Shown here piece by piece: positions 33,830 to 51,063 of a stretch of 64,000 bases of DNA (position 1 is the first letter of the stretch; every line of letters begins with the position of its first letter). Both the position numbers and the translations under genes were made by a program. The DNA is from Ascaphus truei (taxonomy: Eukaryota; Chordata; Amphibia; Anura; Ascaphidae). The DNA is taken from NCBI GenBank assembly GCA_036426205.1, contig WSYH01001252.1, positions 1-64,000 on the forward strand, written 5' to 3'. The notes beneath the pieces were generated by a model that was not told where the DNA came from, ran no database searches, and was given only the letters and a program-made list of their open reading frames with translations.

Positions 33830-34645
33830 ATAACTCTATAGGAGATTGATGGCAAGTCCTAAAGTAAAAAAAAGTATACCGTATATGAGAATGGATGCGA
33901 GTCCTAGGGGTATACCCTATAGGAAGAATTGATGCAGATTTCATGGGAGTAATACCCAATATAATTGAATGCGATCCTAGGGTATCCTCTTATCGGAAAT
34001 GATGCAGCGTCCTATGAGTAATACTCTCTAGTAGAATGTATGCAGAGGTCTATGGGTATATCCCTTAGGAGAATGATGCCGAGTCCATGGGGTATACTCT
34101 ATAGGAATGTGATGCAGAGTCCCTAGGGGTATACTCATTAGAGACTGGATTGCCGAGTCATGGGTATAACCCTATAGGATAATGGATGCAGAGTTCTATG
34201 GAGTATCCACCTAATAGGAAGAATGGTGACAGAGTCCTATGGAGATACTCTATAGGAGAATGGATTGCCGAGTCAATAGGGGAACCTATATTAGACTGAT
34301 GCCGAGTCTAGGGGTATCCCTATAGGAGAAGTGATGCATAGTCCTATGGATTCTACCTATAGGGAATGGATGATATTCCTATGAGTATACCCTAGAGAGA
34401 ATGGATGCAGATCCTATGGATTATACCCTATAGGAGAATGGATGCAGAGTCCTATGGAGTAGACCCTATCGGAGATTGTCAAGAGTTCTATGGACACTTA
34501 TACCCTATACGAAGAATGGATGCAGTCCTATGGATATACTCTATAGGAAATGGTGCATAGTCTTGGAGTAACCCTATAGGAGAATGTGCAGAGTCCTATG
34601 GAGTATACCCTATAGAGATGGATGCAGATCCTAGGCCCTATAAAC
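33830..34645 (+). repeat. 37 bp monomer array (about 22 degenerate copies)
   Basis: Same monomer as at 12213 and 27100, directly upstream of an L1 5' region. Heavy single-base indel noise. Confidence 0.9.
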
Positions 34646-37600
34646 CTTTTAACCCAGCTTGCGCAGGCGTCCCCCTGTGCAAAGTCCAAAGGGACTTACT
34701 TGAAGACGTCCCCTCCTCTGGCAGTGTTGCAGCGTCATTTGATGTCCCGTTGCCATGGCAACACAATGCTAGCTGAGCAGCCCACTTCGAAAAGTACGCC
34801 TCCTATCACGGAAATGACCAACACACACCTACCTCTTGGTGAGAAGGGTCCCGGTGAACCTGCGCCTCAATCCCCCTCATTTTTTACTGGACAGTGTCCA
34901 AATACAATTTCTTGTGACAAGAACAGTGACAAAAGCTTCCTGTATTGCGCCAGGCGTAAGTCCGCCTGCAATACGTCTCCTGAGGGTGTACGTTGGTCCA
35001 CGTCTTTGAGTGATAGATGACAGAAATATCTCCAATAACTGACAAGAACTCCTAAAAGAAATACCACCACATAGGTGAAAGCCTCCAGAGCTTCGGGTTT
35101 ATGTGAAATATTTCGCCAAACGGATATATGGCCCCAAAAGCATCGGTACTGAAAAGGATAGCCACAAATGCGACGGCCATAAGGGAGGGGATCCCGCCCG
35201 CTCGTGGAGTCCTGACTCCTCCATCGCCCCCCCACCCAACAGGGCATAGACTATAGACCACAATGGACACGTAGAAATCGCTCTCTAGGATAGATCTGCC
35301 AAGAATTGGTGTCCCTATCCATTAAAACAAAGTGAACTGCTGAACTTGTTGCCAAAATGGCGGCCGGACTACTGGTATTGACCAAGAAATAAGATCAATA
35401 TCAAGGGGTGGAGAGGAGTAGCCTAGACTGGGGCAATCCAGAGAAGATCAAACACAAAGCCCGCCTTTTATTCCCAATATCTGAATATTAATTAAACCAA
35501 ATAGCATTAAGTATCAAAGAAAGCCAACAATACAAGTTGAAGGAAGGAGGCCTTATGATCGTTTTAGGAACTTATCAGCACCGTCGTCCCAGAAGATAAG
35601 AGATTCGGACGTGTGCACTGGTTCTCTTCTCAAAAGAAAACGCTTTGACCTATCCTGTCACTTAAAAAATATATCACAGATGCGGGACACGAAATCTTCA
35701 TTCACTCGACCCGAAAGGCGGAGAATCGTGGGGTTTGGTTAGTGGTGTGGATGAACAAGCGGAGCCCCCCCCGCGAGGGAATAACACTTCACTGCTTAGC
35801 AGCATTGACCTGCGCGGTGAAAATGCGGACTTGAAGACACACCAGTACCTTTTCCAAAGTGGCACAACATGCAAATACTCAATAGAGTCTAGACCCTCTT
35901 GCCGAATGCCCTTGCTCAGCCCTGCCGAACGCACCCGCTGCCTGTCTTTATGGCCGCAAGCCGTGACCAGGGTTCCTGGAAGAGGGTGTCCGGGAGATGG
36001 TGGAAGTGTAACATTGACCGGGGGCCTGAAACTTCTAGAATCCACAACGTGCGTTCGGGGCTTGATATGTAATCCCGTTCCATACAATCCCGACAATTGG
36101 AGGAGGCTCCGGAACTCCGAACTTGGGAGCCGCCCTGCTTCAGAGACTCCCAAGGATCCCCACCTGGGCCCTCACATAGGGAGGTTTTGTAGGACTAGGG
36201 AGATCGTGGGGGATATGGAGGCGGTTGGGGGTCTGTGGTGGGGGGCGTGGCGTGGTTGAATGCCAGGGATGGCAGGTGGAGTGTCTGAACCTGAGGTGGC
36301 GGGGTGGTAATTGGGAGAGAGATTAGAGGGATATCGGAAAACCCACGCCAATATGCGCAGGGAGGAGGTAGGGACGGGTATGTGAGGCCCTTGATGATGA
36401 AGAATCATAGCAAGTGGTGTTATAGCCACTTGGGATATAGGGGGCCGAAACTCTCAGTACCAATCGTGAGCCTATGCCCAATATTGAAGAATTGGATAAA
36501 ACAGCCCTCTGATGATAGATTAATCTCATGTCAACCAGCTGGAAGGGTACGGGGGTGGTTAGATGGCTCGAAGGACCATAACAGAACTAGATGGGGGTGG
36601 ACAGAGGTGATCAAGTGATGGTGTGGATAAGATGTCAGGGGAAGCTGAAGTGGAAATACTGCTCCGGAAAACAATCCTTCCCTCTTAGGAAGTCAAGAAG
36701 GCTGGAAAGTTGCTAATGGCCACTTCCTTCGCTTTTCCTTCTCCTTCATCCCCCCCCAACTCTTCTCTCTCCCCACTTCCTGCTTCTCCCCTCCTCCCCA
36801 ACACGTACGTCACCTCCATTCTCCCATTCTCTCTTCACTACACTTTTTAAGTTTCTTACCCCTCTTCCCATACCCCACTCTTCATCTCTCATTCTCTTTT
36901 TTCTATCTTCCTCACTAAATTTTTCCCTTTTTCGTCCTTCTCCCTTCCATGCTTATTCTAAGGTACTTCAATCAAAATCGAGCCTTAATACATTGACCAA
37001 ACAAGCTCAATTCATCTCTCAAAGAGCGTCTACATAACTCCTTTGATGTTAAGATTGTCGTGCCGCTGCTCCTCTGTCACTCAGATCATTCGTCTTATAA
37101 AGATGTAAAAGTTTATGTGATGATTGATGTTATGTGTGTCTCGGTTATATTGTTCTAGTGTAACAATACGTAGATTGCGACGTGTCAAGTATGGTCCCAA
37201 TGCCACACCGCAGAACATACTTTCCAGCTCAACGCAACAAGACCTTCCAGCTTGTCCTGACTGAAACCAGGTGAACACAAATAACGTATTATGAGTACGA
37301 GCGTGCGATCCAAAAGCAAGATACAAGTAGAAAAAACCCACAGTGGCAGATGGACAGACGAGATGAAGACCCCTATGTACAGAAGTGGGGTGAAAGATTA
37401 GATAGAAAGACGTATTGGTAGATATAGATTCTACCAAATCACGACGAACGCCTATATACTCAGACATGCATAAATCACGGACACGGAGGAGCGGCCAGAA
37501 GATTGGTAATCCTGGTAAGGGATGCCTCCAATAGCACCGGACATACAAAACGGGAGTCGCCATCCTGTTCACTAGAAACACAACCAATGGAGGGTGTATC

Positions 37601-38560
37601 CCAGTGAACAGTACCGAGAAACAAGTGGCTAAGGGTACAGCTAACTTCTTGAGGGGAGAGATACATATTCTGGGAACATCTATCATATGCCCTTATTGAC
37701 TACCAGACGACGCAACTACTTCAAGCAGACGCTGTACGACCAAAAGCTATTAAGACAAAAAAGTAGCCAACGAAATATATGTAGGGGGATTGGGAACGGC
37801 TATCCAGACACATACATGACAGAATTGGCGTTCAGAAAGGGACCCAATACCAGCACAATACTCAAACCAAAAATATTCATCATGCAAAGGTTCACTAACT
37901 GGTGGAGACCTGGCACTTTTAACCCCACGGAGAAGAGTACACATTCTACTCGCGTACACTCCTCCTTCTCAAGGACAGATAGTTTACTCACCAAGAAAGG
38001 ATGCTAAGTCCAAATCTCTAAACCTGAGATGGGGAAATCATCTCAGACCATGCGCCAGTTTTTTTGGAGATAGAATGGTGGTATACTCAAAGCAGCCCAA
38101 ATATTTGGATTCCCGAAATTACCTAGCCCAAAATGATAAATTCCAAAGAATACCTATATAAAAGCTGGAAGGAATTCGAATAGCAATGAAGCCCATAAAA
38201 CAACCAACCCTCTTCTGGGAAACATCTAAAGCGGACATGAGGGCCAAATCATCTCAATGTTGACAGACACAGAGGGAAGCTATAAGGGTTTTACAAAGCC
38301 AGTAAGAACTAGGCGAGCTTATAAATACTAAAAGGAAACCTCCCTAAAAATAAGAGGACTGCCGACAAAAAAGCAGCCGGCGAGCTATGGTTAGACAACC
38401 AGAAAAAGAAATCTATCAGCTAAGAAATCCGGTTTCTTTAAATGGAAACAAATCAGGGCGGACAGTCGGGAAATCTTGAGAGGATAAGAACATGGGGGGG
38501 GGGATGGAAGTGCAGCCGACCAGAGCCCGGGCCCCATCAATTAATCCCCTGCCTAGGGGG
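34646..38560 (+). pseudogene. L1 (Tx1-like) 5' region, ORF1, and ORF2 endonuclease copy
   Basis: Direct repeat of 27300-30800, extended further 3'. ORF1-like peptide traces lie in 35270-35560; the endonuclease VGRF.. region lies at 37400-37830. LTNWWRPGTFNPTEKSTHSTR and FSRTDSLLTK (37885-37995) give the later endonuclease part. A pyrimidine-rich block (36718-36960) is inserted between. Indels are so dense that frames rarely exceed 60 residues. Confidence 0.65.
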
Positions 38561-38579
38561 GATTGTCATTTGAAATGAT

Positions 38580-40790
38580 AGTAATAATCTGTGCACCATG
38601 TAACTCCTCCCCACTCCTCCTACTGACTCTCCCCAAGGTGCAGCTGGGAGCAGAGACGCAAATGTGATAACATCTCTGTTCTGCCCATGTAACTCCCCCC
38701 ACTCTCCTACTGCTGTCCCCAAGGTGCATGTGGACAGAGACGCAGAGTGATACATCTCATTATAATCTGTGCCCATGTAACTCCCAACTCCTCCTACTGA
38801 CTCTCCCAAGGTGCCAGCTGGGACAGAGACGCAGAATTGATATACATCTTGTATCTGTGCACCATGTAACTCCCCCCCACTCCTCCTACTGACTCTCCCC
38901 AAGGTGCAAGCTGGACAGAGACACGCAATGTGATACATCTCATATATCTGTGCACATGTAACTCCCCTCCTACGACTCTCCCCAAGGTGCAAGTGGGGCA
39001 GAGACGCAGAATGTGATACATCTCATTATAATCTGTGCACCAGGTAACTCCCCCAACTCCTCCTACTGACTCTCCCCAAGGTGCAAGCTGGGGCAAGAAG
39101 CAGAAGTGATACATCTCATTATAATTGTGCACATGTAATCCTCCCAACTCCTCTACGACTCTCACCCGGTGCAGCTGGGACAGAGACGCAGAATGTTACA
39201 TTCTCATTGTAATCTGTGCACCATGTCTCCACCCCAAGCCTCCAGACTCTCCCCAGGTGCAAGCTGGGGCAAGAGACACAGAATGTGATACATCTCATTA
39301 TAATCTGTGCATCAGTAACTCCCCCCAACTCCTCCTCGACTCTCCCCAAGTGTGCAGGCTGGACAGAGACCAGAATGTACATCTCATCTATAATCTGCAC
39401 CATGTAACTCCCTCCTAACTGACTCCCCCAAGGGTGCAAGATGGGACAGAGACGCAGAAGTGATACATCTATTATAATCTGTGCACCATGTAACTCCCCC
39501 CAACTCCCCTATGACTCCCCAAGGTGCCACGGGGCGAGACAGAATGTGATACATCTATTATATCTGTGCATCATGTAACTCCCCCAACTCCTACTTGACT
39601 CTCCCCAAGGTGCAAGCTGGGACAGAGGACGCAAATGTGATACATCATCTATATCTGTGCACCATGTAACTCCTCCTACGACTCTCCCCAATGCAAGATG
39701 GGGCAGAGACGCAGAAATTGATACATCTCTAATATGTGCACCATTTAACTCCCCCCAAACTCCTCCTCTGACTCTCCCCAAGGTGCAAGCTGGGGCAGAG
39801 GCGCAGAATGTGATAATCTCATTATCAATCTGTGCACTCATGTAACTCCCCCCCACTCCCCTACTGACTCTCCCCAGGTCAGCTGGGGACGAAGACCAGA
39901 ATGGTGATATATCTCATTATAACTCTTCATGTAACCTCCCCCCCAACTCCTCCTATGACTCTCCCCAAGTGCAGGCTGGGACAGAGACCAGAATGTGATT
40001 ACATCTCATTATAATCTGCACCATGTAACTCCCCCCAACTACTCCTACTGACTCTCTCCCAAGGTGCCAGGCTGGGACAGAGATGCAGAAGTGTGATACA
40101 TCTCATTATAATCTGTGCATCAGTAACCCCCCCAACTCCTCCTACTGACTTCCCCAAGGTGCAAGCTGGGGCAGAGAACGCAGAATGTGTACATCTCATT
40201 ATACTGTGCCCCATGTAACTCCCCCCAACTCCTCCTACTGACTCTCTCCAAGGTGAAGCTGGGGCAGAGACGCAGATATGTGATAATCTCATTATAATCT
40301 GTGCACCATAACTCCCCCCACTCCTCTCATTGACTCTCCCCAAGAACGTGCAAGCGGGACAGAGACGCGACAATGTGATACATCTCATTATAATCTGTGC
40401 CTATGTAACTCCCCCCAACTCCTCCTACTGACTCTACCCAAGGTGAGAGCTGGGGCAGAGATGGCAGAATTGATACATCTCATTGTAATCTGTGCACCAT
40501 GTAACTCCCCCAACTCCTCCACTTGACTCTCCCAAGGTGAAGCTGGGCAGAGAACGCAGAATGTTGATACATCTCATTTAATCTGTGACCCATGTAACTC
40601 CCCCAACTCCTCCTACTGACTCTCCCCAGGTGCAAGCTGGGGCAGAACGCAGAATGTGATACCTCTCATTAAATCTGTGCACCAGTGTAAATCCCCCCCC
40701 CAACTCCTCCTACTAACTCTCCCCAAGGTGCATGCTGGGACAGAGACGCAGAATGTGATACATCTCATTGTAATCTGTGCACCTGGGAAA
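38580..40790 (-). repeat. 95-96 bp minisatellite, reversed (about 23 copies)
   Basis: Reverse complement of the unit at 12396-14085: GTGCACCATGTAACTCCCCC, CAACTCCTCCTACTGACTCT, CCCCAAGGTGCAAGCTGGGG, CAGAGACGCAGAATGTGATA. The L1/minisatellite junction at 38500-38600 mirrors 14085-14165. The frames of about 100-150 residues on either strand are repeat artefacts. Confidence 0.93.
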
Positions 40791-41000
40791 TGCCCTGATT
40801 TTGCTCCCCACATCCCCACCTCTCATCCCTTTCCCCTCTCTCCCACCCCTACTTCTCTCTCCCACGCCCCCACATCTCTCCCACGCCCCCACATCTCTCC
40901 CACACCCCACGGCTCTCTCTCCCTCACCCCACGCTCTCTCTCTCCCACACTCCCACGTCTCTCCAACACTCCCACCTCTTTCTCTCCCCCCCTTCCCCCA

Positions 41001-41200
41001 ACAGGTCAGGTTTTCAGCATATCCCATTTCAGCACGGGTGTCAAATCAGCCCTTGCATCAGCACTGTTGCTTAATCAGTCCCTCGCTCCGCATGAGTGGC
41101 TCAAACAGTCCCTGCTTCAGCACAAGTAGCTCAATAAGAGGCTCACCATGAGCTCTGATTGGCACATGCTGAGCTGGGAACCGAAAACCTGACCTTTTGT
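41001..41200. mobile_element. Palindromic MITE, copy A
   Basis: Starts CAACAGGTCAGGTTTTCAGC and ends with the complement, CGAAAACCTGACCTTTTG, with internal CAGTCCCTGCTTCAGCACAA-type repeats and a (G)n tract beside it. Matches 56848-57055, at the equivalent place 3' of the paralogous protease gene, so it predates the duplication. Confidence 0.75.
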
Positions 41201-41629
41201 GGTGGGGGGGGGGGGGGCGAGCACTGGAGTTGAGCTCGCTGAGATAGATAAGTTCTTCATTTTTATTGTGCCCCATTTTTTACTTTTTATTTCTTTTTTT
41301 AAACAGTAGGTTCGTCTCCACCTGATTATCATCTCAGCGACAAAACCACTAATCCCCCAAAAAGGATGAAATCAGAAGCCTTTGATCAAAAACAATCCGC
41401 CTTCTACATCACTATGTTACGCTACTATAGAAAATACATCACTCTCCTTCACTTAATGAGTGTCTCTTTAATAATGATCTTCCTGGGTCAGGATGCCATC
41501 GGTAGCCCATCCTCAACACTTTGTGTTATGGTTCCACTGGGCCGAAAGTGCAAAAGCGTATATAGCGACCTCTGGTGGTAGATGCTGAATAGTGAACAGA
41601 TGGAGACAAATGTGTGTGTTATATTTGGC

Positions 41630-45950
<4,321 letters not shown>

Positions 45951-46469
45951 CTATCTGGCAATCTATACAAATATACACACATATATATATAGATATATAT
46001 ATACACACACACACACAGATATAGCTTGATGTTATCTCCGGCTCGCTGCCCGGCATCCTGAGCCAAGCCTGTCCCTCCTGTGAGATTTCAACAATTTTTC
46101 ATGCGGGTTATCCATGATTTAACCTGGGATAACCGTGGCCTGAAAGGGGGCAGAGATTGAAATTTAGCTTTGTCTGCAATTCTGACCACAAACTCAAGTC
46201 GGCGATCGCAAGTTTTTGTGTCTTAAAAATCTAATTTGAAAGTCCCCACAGACCCGGTGCCTTTGATGGCTTTAGTGACTTGACCCCTAAATCCCGATTT
46301 AAGAGATGAGTTTGCAGCTGAGCAGCAAAGCTGGGAAGAGAGAGTGTGATGAATATTAAAGCACAGATTCTCAACTTCAGTCCTCAAGAGCCCCCAACTT
46401 TCAGTCGGATGATTTTAGTGGACAACCATACTTTTTGTCTCGGATTGTACTCAGGCGTTTCACGACGAT

Positions 46470-47290
46470 GTTGGTCTGCCTGTTTTTTTGCATAGAGATA
46501 GCTTCTCTGATGTTCTACTGAATTTTTTCCCATGATTCTTGAAGATGCCGAATCCTGTTGTCCGGTGCTGTTACCCTGGAGATGGGTCCTGCAATAGGGA
46601 GAGCTGCGGGTTTAATTCCCAAGTTGGTAAAGAACGGAGAGTCCTGTGTTGATTCGTTGCGAAGATTATTGAGAGAGAATTCGGGCCAAGGGAAAAGATC
46701 CGTCCAGTAATCCTGGGTATCTGAGATGAAGCAGCGGATGAACTGTTCTAGGGACTGATTCGTCCCCTCCATCTGGCCATTAGTCTGAGGGTGATAGCCG
46801 GAGGAAAAGGAAGGGAGATCCCTAGTTGTTTGCAGAAGGCCTGACTGAATTTTGAGATAAATTGTGAGCCTCGATCTGACACAATGACTTGGGGTCCCCA
46901 TAAAGACAGAAGACCTCTTTGATAAAGATTTTGGATAATTTGAGGCCTTTGGGTAGGACTTTGAGGGGAATAAAATGGGCATGCTTACAAAATCGGTCGA
47001 CCACCACCAGAATTGTATTCCTACCCTTGGATACCAGTAGTTCCACGATGAAATACATGGAAAGATGAGTCCATGGACGATCCGGAATCGGGAGGGGTTG
47101 CAGCAAACCTGGTGGCCTGTTAAGGGGAGTTTTGTTCTGGGCACAAGTAGTACATGTAACCTGGCACGCATGCCAGGCCACCAGAAGGTCCAGTCCAGAA
47201 GGTCGATGGTTCTCCGCGTACCTGGATGTCCGGAGCTTTTAGAAGAATGACACCATTCCAGTACCTTTCTACGATATCACTGTACCAAGG
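46470..47290 (-). pseudogene. Ty3/gypsy integrase relic
   Basis: Minus strand, from high to low coordinate: VLEWCHSSKSSGHPG then CTTCAQNK (zinc domain), WTHLSMYFIVELL (first catalytic Asp region, Asp lost to Tyr context), ILVVVDRFCKHAHFIPL, then GYHPQTNGQMEGTNQSLEQF, with Glu changed context. Two frame changes. Different family from the 3550 element. No LTRs or other pol domains seen nearby; 47300-48200 holds nothing recognised. Confidence 0.8.
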
Positions 47291-47299
47291 GAGGGATGT

Positions 47300-48800
47300 A
47301 TATCTGTCTGTAAGAACATATCTGACTTATGTGAACACCTTATATCTAACACTGTGAAAGGGAGCGAATATTAAGTCGGCCTGCTCCGTTTTCTATTAAA
47401 TGACATTCCCATTTTTTGGTGTATTGGCTCATAACGTTTGTGCTAGGGATGCAAAACATTTATATACTGGACATGCATTCCCACCATTATCAGCTGGTGA
47501 AGAAGCCCCCAAGTAACGATGCTTTATCAAAAGCTGTGAATATCTAAATCAGAGGGTAAGTATGACCCCTGGACTTTGAAAAAGAAGGGGGAATTTTAGA
47601 TTTTTTTTTCCCCGCAAAAAAGGATGGCTATCTCTGAAGCCACGGCTCAAGCACCCACTGAAGATGCATGTGTGGGGTGCAATCTCTAGACGTGGACAAG
47701 GATACATAATCATCTTTGAGGGTAAAATAATGCACAAAGTCACATGCTGTAGCCTTATGCACTGTAAAACTGCAGTGTATTCTGTACCCAAATGTTCATC
47801 TTTTTCATAGTTTTTTCTTTTCTTGTTGCAGGAATCATGGATAAAGTATTTTTTCAAGACTATATAAGGCTATATAACCTGACTGAAATCGCCTAATAAA
47901 CAGGAGAGATATTTGACGCACACAGGTGTCAGACTCAATTATTTCTCCTCCGAGCTGCTCGTACTTTTCCAGGGCTGTAACAGTGGGAAAGGCCTCCGGA
48001 GGTGTGAAGTCGATCCGAGTACGGAGAAGGTCCCTACGTATCCAGTAGAGGATTAATTATTTACAGAACCCGATCGAATTGGTCTGGCATGTGATGAAAG
48101 ATCATATAAAAAAGGTTGTTAACCTGTCCACCAAGAGGAATGAAGAAAAGGAATAATGAGTTTCTAGAACGACATACTCACCGTACAAAAATGCAACAAT
48201 TATATTGACCATATTAGCAGCGTTTTCCCCATACTTTTAGAGTGTAATGGGCAGGCCACCAGCATGTAGAAAGGTACTGTACTGTACTGTAGTAAGGTAG
48301 GTACAGTAAGTATAGTACAGGTATGGTACTGACAATAACCTGTTTCAATGTTAGCCTTATATTAAAGGTACTGTTATTGAACATTAACCATTTTATATCT
48401 GCACTTATTCTCCACTTTCTACAGTATATATTATATGCAGTATGTACATTATTTGTATTAGACATGTGTGTATTGCCTATTATTTCTAATAATTAATTAT
48501 AGTTTAAAGGTACGGTTAGTTATAGTTTATTCATTTTGAGAGCTTGTCAATAGAGTTACACAGTCAAGGCCTTCAATTCCCTAATCCTGCAGCCATTTTT
48601 TTTCTTTCACAGGCAATGAAGCACTACAGGAAGGGGGGGGGGAGTCCAAGTTTATTGTACTGTGTGCATAATAACAGTCTATAGTTTTTCCTAATCCCAC
48701 CCTCTCTCAATGACAAAAGAAATCCAGGCTCATATGTGCCGAGTGATGGGACTCAGCTAAACCCCATGGCCGGGGGAGGTGTGGTGATCAAGTATTGTAC
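47300..48800. other. No gene recognised
   Basis: AT-rich intergenic DNA. TACTGTACTG-type short repeats lie near 48270-48300 and a (G)n run near 48633. The 102-residue minus frame at 47549-47857 has no recognisable motif and no exon context. Confidence 0.6.
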
Positions 48801-48806
48801 TGAAAA

Positions 48807-49620
48807 ATGCCTTTTTCCTTGGCTTTAACATTGGCAGTCAAGTCATTCTTGAGAAATCACAAGGCAGGTCTTATCAACGCTGCACATGCGTGTGAATATG
48901 GCAAAGAAAATTCTCAGCCAAGAATAAAAGGCTCAAAGATAATGTGCCTTTTCTTTTTTTTTCTGCCTTGCAATTAACATTGGCACTGAAATCACAATGC
49001 ACGACTTATCACCCCTGCACATGCGTGTGAAAACGGCAAAGACTCAGTCTATGATCAAAGGCTCAAAGATAATATGCCTTTTGTTTTTTTTAACTCACAT
49101 CTCATGGACCGGCAGGGGGAGGTGTGAAGAACACATCAAATGCTTTTTCCTTGGCTTTGGAAGGGTGAGGGGGTAGGGAAAGGTGCAATGAAGTTATGCG
49201 GTCTTTGGCTAAAGCTGTGATGACAGTAGAATGAAAATCATTTGAACCGTTTTAAAATGTAATAAAAAAGTTAAAACTCCCTTGAGAACATGTTTCTGTG
49301 TGTGTGATATTTCCATAAACAAATGAGAAGGTTTTGAATAGTATTCCCCCTCCTTAAAAAAAGTAAGTGTATGTCATCTCCTCAAGAAATAACAAGGAAG
49401 TGATTTTAATTATGTAAAATTTTTTTAAAATATTTTAAAAAATGCATCACATTATGTTTTCTTAAATTCACTCATTTATTAAGCCTTTGTCGAGAAATAT
49501 AAAAGTGAATTAATAAAGATGTGCCATTTTTATTTAAAAAAAATTCTGACTTGAAATTAACATTGGAAGTGAAGTCATTCTTGAGAAATCACAATGCAGG
49601 ACTTTATTTATTTAGTTATT
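48807..49620 (+). repeat. Three diverged copies of a ~150 bp repeat
   Basis: TTAACATTGGCA..GAAATCACAA.GCA recurs at about 48827, 48971 and 49555; the first two also share GCACATGCGTGTGAA and AAAGGCTCAAAGATAAT and a TGCCTTTT + T-rich end. No coding sequence. Confidence 0.7.
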
Positions 49621-50249
49621 AATATTTATTTTTGGGGTTTCTTACCCGAATTAATGACACATGCAAAGTCTAATTACTGTATTCTGCAAAATGCAACATC
49701 ATTGATAAAAGAAAACAGTAAAATATTGTACAGTAGTGTTTTCCACTAACCAGGAAGTGGAATACTGTAAAAGCAAAAAACATCTCGCTGTGAAATTTTA
49801 GTACAGGTTGACATGTGCAGTAATTGAATCGATCACATACTGTATATACTACAGTGCATACTGTAGTGTTGTCAAAAATATTAGCGTGGCAAAGTTTTAA
49901 AAGCGTGAAGCTCAAAAATACTGACGGACTGTATCTGTATACAAGTAAAAAAGGCAACGTTTAAAAAAAACGAAATTAGAGTTACATCGAACTTCATCCT
50001 TATCTTTTGCTGCTTGATTTCAAAGTTTCTTTTCTGGAAAAAAAATGTATACTATTATTTCCGGTACTGCGCATGCGTCAACTTGCGCTATATGGTGCAT
50101 GTCTACAAGCATACTGTACATTACTGTAGTGTCATTGGGAATTAAAGCTAATACTGTATAGTGTAACACTGTATATATAGTACAGTACATTATATTTACC
50201 TTCATTATAAACTTTGCCAACTGGGTGGAGAAGAGCCAATGTCAGAGGG

Positions 50250-51063
50250 TTATTGTGCATAGAACCTGGAGTCACTCATGTCGTCTGCATTATAGTTGAC
50301 AGGTGACTGCTGGTAGTGAGACGGGGACAGGTAGTAAGGATTGTAATCAAGCGGGTTCACTAGGTTTTCACTGATGGTCGGCAAGCTATTGCCATCGTAT
50401 TGGCAAGCTGGGGTGTATTGTGCATAGAAGCTGGCGTCACTCATGCTGTCTGCATTATAGTTGATTATAGTTGACAGTTGACTGCTGAAGCCGGTAGTCA
50501 GATGGGGCTAGGTAGCAATCATTGTTGACAAGTGGTGTCAGGTAGCAAGGATTGTAATCAGGCGCGTTCACTAGGTTTTCAGTGACGTTAGTGACGATCG
50601 GCCCATTATTGCAATCGTATTGGCAAGCCGGGTTGGTACATTGCGGGGTCAGGAAATACGAATCTTAAATGGATTAAAACCAACCTTTCTCCTTTTGAAG
50701 TTGCAATCAGCAAACATACCAGCAAAACCTTGGAGCACAGACCATTAACCCCTGCTATCTCACTCAGGAGGGGCAGTGCTGAAAAAAACAAACCTCATAA
50801 GTTAAAGTTTGCCTTATCGAATGCTTCCACCCACGATGGTTAGGTGAAAATTTGAAAAAATCATAGTTCTCAATGATATGATGATATATCTCTTCTAAAG
50901 TCGCCTTCTTATCTGTTCCAGCATTAATTGCAGAAAACATTAGATACAGTATGCGTAACAGACGTTCGGTTTTGAATAAAGACTTGGCATGATGCTGAGT
51001 GTACAGGTTCGGTCTATTTAGCAATTGTGCGGGCATAGCAATTGAGAATAATGTACCCAACAT
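50250..51063 (-). pseudogene. Forkhead-domain gene relic with duplicated C-terminal segment
   Basis: ATG at 51063 opens 99 residues. Residues about 29-92 match the forkhead fold: LLRILYLMFSAI (helix 1), DKKATLEEIYHHIIENYDFF (helix 2 region), RGWKHSIRQTL (recognition helix, usually W-x-N-S-I-R-H-N-L). The frame ends before wing 2. Further on, KEKGWF..DSYFLTP in another frame may be the wing, with two stops. Then two copies of a segment ACQYD..N..P......ENLVN..DYNP.YL follow, ending NADDMSDSRFYAQ and a natural stop (50250-50252). The first C-terminal copy is shifted by a small duplication, AACTATAATC. An intron cannot be excluded between 50690 and 50780. Family (FOX subgroup) not assigned. Confidence 0.55.

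Noticed and set aside
37081..37686. 201-residue minus-strand frame
   Set aside because: Antisense to an L1 copy in the indel-noisy zone, without recognisable motifs.
38537..40388. Several minus-strand frames of 100-150 residues with repeated HLGESVGGVGG-type text
   Set aside because: Translation of the 95 bp minisatellite in varying frames.
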